From assembly GCA_903877335.1 (NCBI GenBank), contig CAIRDJ010000451.1, forward strand, positions 1-40,435: a stretch of 40,435 nucleotides of DNA. Reading direction: 5' to 3'. Below the pieces are notes generated by a model that was given only the letters and a program-made list of their open reading frames with translations, made no database searches and was not told where the DNA came from. The stretch comes from an uncultured Chloroflexota bacterium (GTDB taxonomy: Bacteria; Chloroflexota; Anaerolineae; Aggregatilineales; Phototrophicaceae). This document shows positions 14,828 through 23,499 of the stretch, one piece after another. Each line of letters starts with the position of its first letter. Positions within the stretch are counted from its first letter, which is position 1. The translations under genes and the position numbers were made by a program.

Positions 14828-15694
14828 ATGCCACTTCCTACGAACGCAGCGCAACTTATCACTATCGCGGTGCGTGGCAACGTATCACAACCGGGTTTGC
14901 GCTACCCCGGTTACATCCCTCATGCCAACGGGCAGTCTGTGGTGCTGCCGGGGATGTCTGGTGTGGTCTACAATGTCAAAGTCGGGCATCAGGCGTTTGG
15001 TTGGGTGGCAGATCATGTCGAGCCAGGCGTTTCGATTGCCAACCCCAACAACGAGGCGGAATTTGCCCTGCACTATCTGTCGTGCATAGGAAACCGTGCT
15101 CTGGTCACCTCTGGCATGGCGAAGGGCGGCGAAGGGATCGTAACGGGCGAACACGCCCGAATGCTTATAGACTTTCCGGACGAAGTCAACGACCTGCTGT
15201 GCGTTGGTGATACCATCCAAATCTTTGCACAGGGGCGCGGTTTGGCCTTTCAAGGCTACGAACATATTGAACTGAAGAAGTGTAGCCCCACCCTCATGGA
15301 TGCGATTCCAATTGAAGCGGTGGACGCCCATACCCTCCGTGTGCCGGTCACGATGGAACTGCCACCACGTATTATGGGCAGTGGCGCAGAGTTGAATTCA
15401 GAATATGTTGACCAAGACCTCATGTCGGGTGACCGAGCGTTGATGGCAGAATTAGGGGTAGACCAACTCAAGCTCGGTGATCTGGTGGTCATCCCTGACC
15501 ATGACCATCACATGGGGCGTGGCTATCGGCGGGGTGCGGTGACGATAGGTCTGTGCATTCACGGCGATTCCGTCATGAACGGGCACGGCCCCGGCATTCT
15601 CACATTGATGACCTGCTCCACCCCTCATATCGAGTGGGTGGTCACGCCTGAGGCAAACATTGCACGTTACCTGAACATTGGAGTGTTCGCATGA
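14828..15694 (+). CDS. DUF4438 domain-containing protein, copy A
   Basis: The 288-residue protein carries the DUF4438 pattern along its whole length: VVYNVKVGHQAFGWVADHVEPG, NRALVTSGMAKGGEGIVTGEH, an IxIxAxGxGL stretch, PPRIMGSGAELNS, LGDLVVIPDHDH and VTIGLCIHGDSV with GHGPGILTLMT. The family is widespread in anaerobes and thermophiles and has a known fold but no assigned biochemical role; I do not assign one. There is no signal peptide. The ATG at 14828 follows AAGGAG at good distance, so the leader-encoded extension is not used. It is the promoter-proximal gene of the operon and overlaps its paralogue by four bases. Confidence 0.85.
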   Translation: MPLPTNAAQLITIAVRGNVSQPGLRYPGYIPHANGQSVVLPGMSGVVYNVKVGHQAFGWVADHVEPGVSIANPNNEAEFALHYLSCIGNRALVTSGMAKGGEGIVTGEHARMLIDFPDEVNDLLCVGDTIQIFAQGRGLAFQGYEHIELKKCSPTLMDAIPIEAVDAHTLRVPVTMELPPRIMGSGAELNSEYVDQDLMSGDRALMAELGVDQLKLGDLVVIPDHDHHMGRGYRRGAVTIGLCIHGDSVMNGHGPGILTLMTCSTPHIEWVVTPEANIARYLNIGVFA

Positions 15695-16572
15695 GTATCC
15701 ACACGAACGTAGGACATCTTGTGGCGGTGTCTGTGATGGGGCAAATTGCCGAGCCGGGATTTCCGGGGCTACCCGCATCGCCGTATCTATTGACCGCTGA
15801 AGGCAAACCCTTTCTATTGCCCATGTTTGGCGGCATTGTATATAACGTGTCCGTTGGCGATTCGGCCTATGGATGGCTCGCCGATACCATCCACCCTAGC
15901 GTGAGCATCAAGCTCAATGACGATATAGGGAATCGCGGGTTAAATATCTACGCCTGCGTCGGCAATATCGCCACTGTCATGACCGGAGATGCTAAAGGGG
16001 AACATGGCGTGGTCACGGGCAAGTCAGGGCGGTTTTCAGAGCATGTGATCGTGCACTTCCCGCTGGCGGTGCGCCAGCGCATGGCAATCGGTGACAAAAT
16101 TGTGGTGCGTGCGCATGGGGTCGGCATGGCATTGCCAGATTACCCCGATGTGCAATTCAAGGGTTGTTCGCCTGCGCTATTTGACGCGCTCGGTGCATCT
16201 GCGGGGGAGGATGGAAAGTTGTGTGTGCCTGTTACAGCTGTAGTTCCGCCACATTTGCTCGGCGCGGGAGCAGGGCTAACCAGTGAGGGTGGTTCGATTC
16301 ACATCCAAACCACCGACAAGGCGGCGCTGGTTGAACATGGGCTAGATCAGTTGCGGTTGGGTGATATTGTCGCGCTACACGACTATGACAGTCGCTGGAA
16401 TCACGGTTACCTGCGCGGTGCTGTTGGCATTGGCGTGATTGGGCAGGGCGATAGCCCTCGCAACGGTTACGGCCCCGGCGTGTCAATGTTGATGACTGCC
16501 GCTGTATCGGCTATCGAAGCGGTTGTCACACCGCATATTAACTTGAAATCTCTATTAAACCTGCCAGACTAA
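15691..16572 (+). CDS. DUF4438 domain-containing protein, copy B
   Basis: This 293-residue protein is a clear paralogue of the preceding gene: VYNVSVGDSAYGWLADTIHP, NIYACVGNIATVMTGDAKGE, PPHLLGAGAGLTSE, LGDIVALHDYDSRW, and GVIGQGDSPRNGYGPG aligned with copy A's HGDSVMNGHGPG. The two differ through most of their length, so the duplication is old. The ATG overlaps copy A's stop (ATGA). Two coupled, diverged copies suggest two subunits of one complex or enzymes for two related substrates. Conserved Asp/His-rich segments near the C-terminus could bind metal; that is inference only. Confidence 0.85.
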   Translation: MSIHTNVGHLVAVSVMGQIAEPGFPGLPASPYLLTAEGKPFLLPMFGGIVYNVSVGDSAYGWLADTIHPSVSIKLNDDIGNRGLNIYACVGNIATVMTGDAKGEHGVVTGKSGRFSEHVIVHFPLAVRQRMAIGDKIVVRAHGVGMALPDYPDVQFKGCSPALFDALGASAGEDGKLCVPVTAVVPPHLLGAGAGLTSEGGSIHIQTTDKAALVEHGLDQLRLGDIVALHDYDSRWNHGYLRGAVGIGVIGQGDSPRNGYGPGVSMLMTAAVSAIEAVVTPHINLKSLLNLPD

Positions 16573-16591
16573 CCCCGAAAAGAGGAGACAC

Positions 16592-17056
16592 ATGGGAGCC
16601 AGATACATCAAGCACATGGCATTTGCTGTCAAAGACGCTTACGGCGCGTTGCGTCAGTATCAGCAATTTTTAGGAGCTGGGTTGGACGCTGAAGTGAAGG
16701 ACTTTGAGAAGTCTCGCAACCGCGTGGCGATCTTCAACGTAGGTGATGTGGAATACCAACTTTGCCAGTCGTTGGATGCAGGCGGACGGTTTGATGCGTG
16801 GATTCAAGCACGCGGCTACGAGGGCTTGCATCACATCTGCTACGCAGTGGAGGACATCGAAGCAGGGTTGGCAGAGGCGATTGCTCATGGTGCCACGCTC
16901 AAAGAGTGTAGTGCCTGTAAGGTCAAGGGTAGCCACGTACATCCTGAAGGTTGGGTAGCATTTCTGGAGCAGGAAGCGGGCGGTATCGAATTGGAATTAA
17001 TGCAGGTGTATACGCCAGAACAACTGGAAGCCTACAAATCCGTGAAGGGTCTTTAG
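16592..17056 (+). CDS. VOC (glyoxalase/methylmalonyl-CoA epimerase-like) protein
   Basis: This 154-residue protein has two beta-alpha-beta-beta-beta units of the vicinal oxygen chelate fold. Metal-ligand candidates are His8 (IKHMAFAV), a residue in the strand VEYQLCQS, His80 or His81 (GLHHICYAVEDI) and Glu133 or Glu135 (GGIELELMQ). The overall pattern is closest to methylmalonyl-CoA epimerase-like members, which abstract a proton next to a carbonyl. No CoA genes surround it, so the substrate may be another 2-oxo or 2-substituted acid. An AAGAGGAGA site precedes the ATG. The gene ends three bases before the Ldh-family gene. Confidence 0.82.
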   Translation: MGARYIKHMAFAVKDAYGALRQYQQFLGAGLDAEVKDFEKSRNRVAIFNVGDVEYQLCQSLDAGGRFDAWIQARGYEGLHHICYAVEDIEAGLAEAIAHGATLKECSACKVKGSHVHPEGWVAFLEQEAGGIELELMQVYTPEQLEAYKSVKGL

Positions 17057-17059
17057 CGC

Positions 17060-18127
17060 ATGAGCATTGAACTGATTCGAGTGCCAGTGGACGCGCTGGA
17101 TGCGTTTGTGGTGCAGGCGTTTGAGGCAATGGGGGTTGCGCCAGATGAGGCGCGGTTGTGCGCCAACGGTCTGATGCAGAGTGAGTTGCGTTGCCTACCG
17201 GGGCAAGGGCAGGGGGTGCGCCGCTTGCCGACCTATCACAAGCGCATCAGCAACGGGTGGATTATTCCCGGTGCGCCGTTTGAGGTGCTGAAGGAAACTC
17301 CAGCGTTAGCACTGGTGGATGCTCATAACGGCCTAGGTTCTGCAGTGGCACAAAAGGGCATGGACTTAGCCGTGAGCAAAGCCAAACAGTGCGGCGTCGG
17401 TACCGTGGTGGTACGCAATAGCACCCATTATGGTTCATCGGGAGTCCCTGTGCGGCGCGCACTTAAACAGGGTTGCATTGGGGTGGCGTTCACTAATGCA
17501 GGGCCAGAGATGGCACCGTGGGGTGGAATTGACGGGCGAGTGGGAACCAATCCGTGGGGGATCGCTGCTCCAACTGGCGGAGATTTCCCCGTCGTGCTGG
17601 ACATCGCCATTACCACAGCAGGTAAGGGAATGATGCTTTGGTATGACCGCGAGGGCAAAAAGATGCCCCTAGATTGGGCGATCACCCCAGACGGTGAGGA
17701 AACTGACAATCCAACCGCTGCCTTGAAGGGTGCACTGCTTGGAATTGGTGGACACAAGGGTTACGGACTGGCGATGATGACAGATGTGTTAACTGGGGTT
17801 ATTGCCGGAGCTGGTTTTGGGTTAGCTCCTTACGCCAACCCCGCCAAGCAGGATGTTTCTCATACCTTCATCGCGCTAGATATAGATTGGTTCATGCCGC
17901 TGGAAACCTTCTGTGCCCGCATGGATGACTTTATCGCTGAAATCAAGACCTCCAAAGTCCGCCCCGGCTTTAGTGAAATTCTTGTTCCGGGTGAGGTGGA
18001 CTTCCGCCGTGAACAGGCCTATCTTGCCAGCGGCGCACAACTGGACTCGGTGATTTTTGATGAACTGGCAGCACTGGCGACAGAACTTGGCATCGCCTTT
18101 CCGTTTGCGCGGGAGGTGGTCGAATGA
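17060..18127 (+). CDS. Ldh-family (malate/L-lactate/ureidoglycolate type) oxidoreductase
   Basis: The 355-residue protein belongs to the Ldh_2 family of NAD(P)-dependent 2-hydroxyacid dehydrogenases, which also includes cyclic-imino-acid reductases. Recognisable parts are the NSTHYG catalytic segment (His123), GRVGTNPWGIAAPTGG, TAALKGALLGIGGHKGYGLAMM and the C-terminal VPGEVDFRRE. The N-terminal motif normally reading DLRGHxSHGVxRL is altered: residues 42-56 read ELRCLPGQGQGVRRL, with two extra residues and no histidine. The enzyme may still bind cofactor but with changed specificity. The stop overlaps the next ATG (ATGA). Confidence 0.88.
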   Translation: MSIELIRVPVDALDAFVVQAFEAMGVAPDEARLCANGLMQSELRCLPGQGQGVRRLPTYHKRISNGWIIPGAPFEVLKETPALALVDAHNGLGSAVAQKGMDLAVSKAKQCGVGTVVVRNSTHYGSSGVPVRRALKQGCIGVAFTNAGPEMAPWGGIDGRVGTNPWGIAAPTGGDFPVVLDIAITTAGKGMMLWYDREGKKMPLDWAITPDGEETDNPTAALKGALLGIGGHKGYGLAMMTDVLTGVIAGAGFGLAPYANPAKQDVSHTFIALDIDWFMPLETFCARMDDFIAEIKTSKVRPGFSEILVPGEVDFRREQAYLASGAQLDSVIFDELAALATELGIAFPFAREVVE

Positions 18128-18768
18128 CCGATTTCCCGCAGCACTTGTTACGCCCACTTGCTGCTAGGGTCGCAGCACTTAACGAGCAACTCGCCAGTGA
18201 TGACACTTATGCAGCGTCAGTCGCGTTGATTGAGGGGGCAAGCGCAGCATTGGCGGCAGGAAAGACCAAGTATGCCGATCGCGCAGGGATTCCTGGCTTG
18301 AGGCAGTGGGTCGCAGCAGATCTAAACCGCCGCTACCAACTGGGCATGAGTGCCGATGCAGTCACCATTACCTGTGGCGTGGAGGAAGCGCTGTTTATTG
18401 CAGTGACTTGTCTGGGGCATAGCGGGCAGGTGATGTTCCCGCTGTTACCGACAGGTTCGCTTGTTTACCTGCCCCAGTGGGAATCCGCTAGCGACGATCT
18501 GCTCAACAGAGTAGACATGGCACAACACATCATCTGGGATATGCGTCAGGGAGATGCCCCGAACCACCCCGCACAAAACCCTGAACGGGTAGCGCGCACC
18601 GTCTCGATCGGCGTGTTCCCTGCTGTCGGAGAAGGTTGGCGCGTCGGATGGTTGGCAGGTCATGCAGATCACGCCCAATTGCGTGCCTACAAACAGAGCC
18701 TGAGCATCTGTACGCCAAGTGTTTCTCAGTGGGCAGTTCTGGCACATCTGGAGGCAACTCCCGCATGA
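18124..18768 (+). CDS. truncated aminotransferase-like protein lacking the PLP lysine
   Basis: This 214-residue protein resembles parts of a class I aminotransferase. Residues 50-100 (AGIPGLRQWVAADLNRRY, TITCGVEEALFIAV) match the N-terminal helix and large-domain start. Residues 159-210 (TVSIGVFPAVGEGWRVGWLAG, PSVSQWAVLAHLE) match the region around the PLP site. The usual NPTG and SDEIYE segments are missing. The SFSK motif is replaced by VFPAVGEG, so no Schiff-base lysine exists, and the C-terminal small domain is absent. The reading frame is intact and both ends overlap neighbours as ATGA. It may be a partner subunit of the complete aminotransferase that follows, or a decayed duplicate kept for coupling. 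I favour a non-catalytic protein. Confidence 0.7.
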   Translation: MTDFPQHLLRPLAARVAALNEQLASDDTYAASVALIEGASAALAAGKTKYADRAGIPGLRQWVAADLNRRYQLGMSADAVTITCGVEEALFIAVTCLGHSGQVMFPLLPTGSLVYLPQWESASDDLLNRVDMAQHIIWDMRQGDAPNHPAQNPERVARTVSIGVFPAVGEGWRVGWLAGHADHAQLRAYKQSLSICTPSVSQWAVLAHLEATPA

Positions 18769-19952
18769 CATTCGCAAACCCCAACATCCCAGAAGAAATC
18801 CGTCGGGTTGCCAGCGATGGAACCGCCCTGCGTTACGCCCTAATGGAACTTGGGAACCGCCCAGAAGTGATCGCGCTAGGGCGTGGTGACCCAGACCTAC
18901 CCACCCCACCGCATATCCTGCAAGCGGCGCAGCGTGCCCTACAGGACGGTCAAACCGCAGTGACCCCAATTGCAGGGTTGCCCGAACTGCGCGAGGCAAT
19001 CGCCCATAAATTGCTTACTGAGAACCAGTTGCCTGTCAGCACAGACAATGTGCTGGTCACTACTGGCGGGCAAGAAGGCTTATTCCTCATCATGCAGGCA
19101 CTCCTGAACCCCGGCGATACGATTCTTGTGCCGGACCCGCGTTACACTTCCTACGACGAGGCGATTGCCAGTGCGGGCGCACAGATGGTCATGGTACCCA
19201 CCGACCACAACGACGCTTTCAACCTGAACGCGGCGGCAATAGAGGCGTCCATCACTCCAAGCACGAAGGCATTACTGATTGTCACGCCGAGCAATCCTAC
19301 GGGCGGTATTGTCACCCGTGAACGATTGGAACAGATTGCTGATGTTGCAATCCGTCACAACCTGATCGTTATCTCAGATGAAATCTATGAGAAATTTGTG
19401 TTCGATGGTTGGCAGCATGTCAGCATCGGTAGTCTGCCGGGGATGTCAGCGCGCACGATTACACTGAATGGGTTTTCTAAAACTTACGCCATGACCGGTT
19501 TACGGGTGGGGTACATCGCAGCTCCCACCGACTTCATCGAGGCGTTGGCACGGGTCAAGGCCTATACAACAGGGGCAGCGGCGACAGTTTCGCAACGGGC
19601 GGCACTGGCGGCGATCACAGGCACCGATGAGGCACTCGCCGAATTTATCCCTATCTACGAAGAGCGGCGTAAAGCGATGAAGGAAGGTTTGGCGGCGATG
19701 CACCTAAATTACAGTGATCCGCGTGGCGCATTCTTTTTCTGGACGAACAGTACCCCAACAGGGATTCATGCTACAGAATTGTCTTATCTACTGTTAAAGG
19801 AAGCCAACGTCTTGATCTTCCCCGGTACGGCCTTTGGCGAAAACTGGGGCGGTTACCTGCGGATTAGTATTCTGCAAAGCACGGACAAAATTATAGAGGC
19901 ACTGGCGCGTATGCGTACTGTGGTTGATAACTATAGGTTGAAAGGTGAATAA
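18765..19952 (+). CDS. class I/II PLP-dependent aminotransferase
   Basis: The 395-residue enzyme has GRGDPDLPTP near the N-terminus, PSNPTGG (residues 175-181), SDEIYEKF with Asp205, and the PLP lysine Lys239 in NGFSKTYAMTGLRVGY. The C-terminal carboxylate-binding Arg lies in GGYLRISI. All key residues are present. The ATG at 18765 overlaps the stop of the truncated homologue (ATGA); longer in-frame starts lie inside that gene and are rejected. It should transaminate an amino acid, possibly the product released by the hydrolases encoded downstream. Confidence 0.93.
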   Translation: MTFANPNIPEEIRRVASDGTALRYALMELGNRPEVIALGRGDPDLPTPPHILQAAQRALQDGQTAVTPIAGLPELREAIAHKLLTENQLPVSTDNVLVTTGGQEGLFLIMQALLNPGDTILVPDPRYTSYDEAIASAGAQMVMVPTDHNDAFNLNAAAIEASITPSTKALLIVTPSNPTGGIVTRERLEQIADVAIRHNLIVISDEIYEKFVFDGWQHVSIGSLPGMSARTITLNGFSKTYAMTGLRVGYIAAPTDFIEALARVKAYTTGAAATVSQRAALAAITGTDEALAEFIPIYEERRKAMKEGLAAMHLNYSDPRGAFFFWTNSTPTGIHATELSYLLLKEANVLIFPGTAFGENWGGYLRISILQSTDKIIEALARMRTVVDNYRLKGE

Positions 19953-19954
19953 CA

Positions 19955-20932
19955 ATGACATTGACAGTTGGGACAGCAATTGCTGCAACAGGTAGCCGTG
20001 CACGCGGGGTGATACCCGTGACAACCTTCGGCGGTGGGCGGGCGCTGGATATTCCAGTGATTGTGTTGCACGGCGCGCAACCGGGGCCGTGCGTCTGGGT
20101 GGATGCAGCGATTCACGGAGACGAGCCAGAGGGTACGCTGTGCTGCCATATGTTGGATGCTGCGTTAGACCCAAGCACCATGCACGGTAGCGTTGTGCTA
20201 GTACCGGTGCTGAATGTGCCTGCCTATGAAGCAGCGCAACGCGGCAATCCACTAGATACCTTCAGCTATGACCTGAACCGCATTTATCCGGGGCGCGAAC
20301 AGGGCTACCTAACCGAGCGCATAGCCTACGCCCACAGCACATGGATGCGCGCGGTTGCCGACTTTGAAATTTCGATCCACTCTGGCGGGGCGCATTCCTA
20401 CCTTGCAGAGACGATTTTTACTACCACCCAACCCGAAGCGATTGAGTTGGCAAAGGCGATGGGTACTGACTGGAAGTTGATTCTGAAGAACATCCGCCCA
20501 CAAGGTAGCCCGCCTGCCGTGATGTTTGAGGCAGGCAAGTATGGGTTAACGGTTGAACTCGGTGGGCGTTCTGCCACAAGTCCGACGGCTTTTCAGCAGT
20601 GCGCCCGCACACTTACGGAAGGCATCCTAAACGTGCTGCGCTACTATCACGTCATTGATGGCGCTGCCACCAGTGCCCCCACCCACTACACAGGCTTTCA
20701 ACATGCCTTGCTTGCACCCGTTAGTGGGCTATTTCTGGCAGAAACGGACTTGCAATTCCTGACATTCATGCAACGAGGCGATGTCATCGCTACTATTGTG
20801 GACGTGTATGGCGATGTATTGGCTCACCTTTCGGCACCGGCAGATGGCATGATCTTTGGTTTGCGAGCGTTGCCCAACGTACAGACGGGTGATTGGTGTT
20901 GCTTCTTTGCCGAAATTGAAGGTGAGTTGTAG
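19955..20932 (+). CDS. succinylglutamate desuccinylase/aspartoacylase (AstE/AspA) family deacylase
   Basis: The 325-residue protein has the M14-like zinc site of this family: HGDE (His54, Glu57), DLNRIYPG (106-113) and SIHSGG (His142). VELGG supplies the catalytic Glu201. Members remove an acyl group from an N-acyl amino acid; EutE/DoeB, the N-acetyl-diaminobutyrate deacetylase of ectoine breakdown, belongs here. The C-terminal 90 residues form a small beta domain, as in other members. The gene starts two bases after the aminotransferase stop and ends three bases before the M20 gene, so it is part of the same operon. Substrate unknown. Confidence 0.9.
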   Translation: MTLTVGTAIAATGSRARGVIPVTTFGGGRALDIPVIVLHGAQPGPCVWVDAAIHGDEPEGTLCCHMLDAALDPSTMHGSVVLVPVLNVPAYEAAQRGNPLDTFSYDLNRIYPGREQGYLTERIAYAHSTWMRAVADFEISIHSGGAHSYLAETIFTTTQPEAIELAKAMGTDWKLILKNIRPQGSPPAVMFEAGKYGLTVELGGRSATSPTAFQQCARTLTEGILNVLRYYHVIDGAATSAPTHYTGFQHALLAPVSGLFLAETDLQFLTFMQRGDVIATIVDVYGDVLAHLSAPADGMIFGLRALPNVQTGDWCCFFAEIEGEL

Positions 20933-20935
20933 GGC

Positions 20936-22093
20936 ATGGATGCGATTGAGCTATTACAGGCACTTGTAAGGATTCCCTCGCCGAACCCCCCCGGCGATAC
21001 GCAAACACTTGCGATGTATATTGCACAACTCCTTGAACAGGCGGGGTGTCGGGTACAGCGCCTTGCCCCGCCAAGCAAGCCAGAGGCATTGAGCGTTGTG
21101 GCTAGCGTGGGGCAGGGGGATCCTGTCATTATGCTACACGCGCACATTGATACGGTGCCTATTGCGGTAACCGAGTCCCACCGTTGGCAATTTGACCCGT
21201 ATGCGGCAGAAGTCCACGAGGGTAAGCTATACGGCAAAGGCAGCATTGACGACAAAGCCCCCCTCGCAGCGATGATGCTCACCCTGTTAGAAGCTGCCAG
21301 TGATGAATCTCGGGTACGGGGCACTCTGGTGCTGGTCGCCGCTGCCGAAGAAGAAGTCGGTGGGCAGTTAGGTACGCGCTGGCTTGCCGATCATGCCCAC
21401 TTGCCCAAGTGTGATTTTATTGTAGTGGGCGAGCAGACCCACAATCGTGTCGCTAATGCCCACAAGGGTGTCATGCGTGCGACCATACAAACGCTTGGCA
21501 AAGCTGTACACGCTACTAACCCCGATAGGGGGGTCAATGCCATTACCGCAATGGCGCGAATCGTGTTGGCGTTGGAGTCGTATCATCATGACTTAGCACA
21601 ACGTCAGCATCCGACAGTGGGTGTTCCGACGTGCAATGTTGGGGTGATCGAGGGCGGCAGTACAGCTAACGCCGTGCCAGATCGCTGTGTGGTGCGGCTA
21701 GATCGGCGTGTGATCCCGCGTGAAGACCCCGCTCATGTACAGGCAGAAATACAGGCGGTGGTGGCGGCGGTGGATGTCGGCGTGGCTAGTGCTGCCGTGA
21801 CCGAGTTCCTGTATTCCAGTTGGTTCGATTCCAGCGTGACCAGTTCTCTCGCCAGCAAGTTCTTCGCATGTGTGCAGGAGGTTCTACGCGACACCCCCGG
21901 CCCTGTGGGCTATTTGCCGGGCAGTGATGCCAAGCATCTGATGACTTCTTTACGCGAAGGTGGCGAGATCATCATCTTCGGCCCCGGCAGTTACGAAGTC
22001 GCCCACGCCTTTGACGAGCATGTGGTGATCTCTGAGTATCTGGCGACGATCACGATTCTAAAACAGTTCCTACAAAAAACATTATTGGGGTAA
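20936..22093 (+). CDS. M20 family metallohydrolase (ArgE/DapE type)
   Basis: The 385-residue protein contains the di-zinc site of M20 enzymes: LHAHIDTVP (His70, Asp72), GKGSIDDK with the bridging Asp105, EEEVGG (Glu138 base and Glu139), VVGEQT, and AHAFDEHV near the C-terminus. The central dimerisation domain is present (NPDRGVNAITAMARIV). These enzymes deacylate N-acyl amino acids or cleave dipeptides. It resembles ArgE/DapE rather than N-carbamoyl-amino-acid hydrolases. It follows the AstE-type deacylase by three bases and precedes the cyclic amidohydrolase by five. Confidence 0.9.
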   Translation: MDAIELLQALVRIPSPNPPGDTQTLAMYIAQLLEQAGCRVQRLAPPSKPEALSVVASVGQGDPVIMLHAHIDTVPIAVTESHRWQFDPYAAEVHEGKLYGKGSIDDKAPLAAMMLTLLEAASDESRVRGTLVLVAAAEEEVGGQLGTRWLADHAHLPKCDFIVVGEQTHNRVANAHKGVMRATIQTLGKAVHATNPDRGVNAITAMARIVLALESYHHDLAQRQHPTVGVPTCNVGVIEGGSTANAVPDRCVVRLDRRVIPREDPAHVQAEIQAVVAAVDVGVASAAVTEFLYSSWFDSSVTSSLASKFFACVQEVLRDTPGPVGYLPGSDAKHLMTSLREGGEIIIFGPGSYEVAHAFDEHVVISEYLATITILKQFLQKTLLG

Positions 22094-22098
22094 ACGCT

Positions 22099-23499
22099 AT
22101 GTATAATACGCTAATTCAAAATGGGAATGTGGTTACGGAACGTGGCATTGAGCCATTGGATATCGGCATCGTGGGGGAACGCATTGCCGCTTTGCTGACG
22201 CGCGGTACAGCAGTTGATGCTCAAGAGGTCATCAATGCATCTGGAATGTATGTGTTACCCGGCGCAATTGATATTCACTTCCACTGTCGCGCACCTGCTT
22301 ACCCACAACGCGGCGACTTCGCCACCGAAACCCGTGCAGCGGCGGCAGGTGGGGTGACAACAATCTTTGAAATGCCCATCTCTAAACCATGTTGTGCCAC
22401 AGGCGATGTGTTCCGAATGCGTAAGGCACTAGGGCAGCGGGATGCCTACGTGAATTTTGCCTTGTACGGCGCGCCGGGGTTGTTGGATCGCGCCGAAATC
22501 GCAGATATGGTGCAAGAGGGCGCCATCGGCTTCAAAATCTTCATGACCGCGCCCCCGGCAGGGCGTGATGACGAGTTCGAGGGCTTGTGCCTGCCGGATG
22601 TACCACAGTTGTATCAAGCGTTGCAACTGGTTGGGGAAACTGGGCGCGTGTGCGTTGTCCATGCTGAGAATAACCCGCTGTTGGAATGGCATACCGCGCA
22701 GTTAGTTGCGGCAGGGCGTAACGACATCTTCGCTCACGGGGAATCGCGCCCGCCGCACGTAGAAGCGTTGGCAATTGCGACTTTGTTGGTGCTAAATGTC
22801 AGTGCCCGCACCAAACTGCATATCGCCCATGTGAGCGGCAAAGAACCGCTAGAAGTGATCCGTGCGTTTCAGGTGGCGGGGGCGTCTGTCACGGGGGAAA
22901 CCTGCCCGCACTATCTGTTTTTCAATGAAAACGACCTTGCTCGTGTGGGCCCCTACGCGAAGATCAATCCCCCCTTACGTATGGTCGCCGATCAAGAGGC
23001 ATTGTGGGGCGGTATTCTGGACGGGTCGCTTATGGCGGTCACAACCGACCACTCACCCTTCACCGTTGAGGAGAAAGAGAAAGCCCGCACAGATATCTGG
23101 CGTACCCCGCCTGGTGCGCCTGGCGTGGAAGAATTGGTGCTGGGGATGATGGATGCTGCGCTGATGGGCAAAATGACCATCAACCATGCGGTGAACCTCA
23201 TCAGCACGAACGGCGCCAAACGCTTTGGCATTTATCCGCAAAAAGGCACGATTGCCGTAAATAGTGACGCCGATCTTGTGATCTATGACCCTACGCAAAC
23301 CACCACTATCCACGAGGATATGCTGTTCAGTCAGGCAAAGGCGTGCGATAAGCTCTATGCAGGGATGTCCTTTCAAGGGCGAGTGGTGCGTACACTGGTG
23401 AACGGCAATACCGTGTTTGTGAACGGTGAAGTGGTCGGGGCGCGGGGTGGTGGCAAGTTCGTGCGTCCGTTGGAGCAAACCCTACAGGAGGTTGAATAA
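22099..23499 (+). CDS. cyclic amidohydrolase (dihydroorotase/allantoinase/hydantoinase type)
   Basis: This 466-residue TIM-barrel enzyme has a full binuclear metal site: DIHFH (His60, His62), the carboxylated-lysine segment GFKIFM (Lys146), VVHAEN (His188), HIAHVSG (His244) and TTDHSP (Asp317). Length and the ending match allantoinase/hydantoinase-type cyclic amidohydrolases, which open a cyclic imide, ureide or lactam-like ring. No purine or pyrimidine pathway gene is nearby, so the ring substrate is unknown. The stop overlaps the next ATG by one base (TAATG). Confidence 0.92.
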   Translation: MYNTLIQNGNVVTERGIEPLDIGIVGERIAALLTRGTAVDAQEVINASGMYVLPGAIDIHFHCRAPAYPQRGDFATETRAAAAGGVTTIFEMPISKPCCATGDVFRMRKALGQRDAYVNFALYGAPGLLDRAEIADMVQEGAIGFKIFMTAPPAGRDDEFEGLCLPDVPQLYQALQLVGETGRVCVVHAENNPLLEWHTAQLVAAGRNDIFAHGESRPPHVEALAIATLLVLNVSARTKLHIAHVSGKEPLEVIRAFQVAGASVTGETCPHYLFFNENDLARVGPYAKINPPLRMVADQEALWGGILDGSLMAVTTDHSPFTVEEKEKARTDIWRTPPGAPGVEELVLGMMDAALMGKMTINHAVNLISTNGAKRFGIYPQKGTIAVNSDADLVIYDPTQTTTIHEDMLFSQAKACDKLYAGMSFQGRVVRTLVNGNTVFVNGEVVGARGGGKFVRPLEQTLQEVE

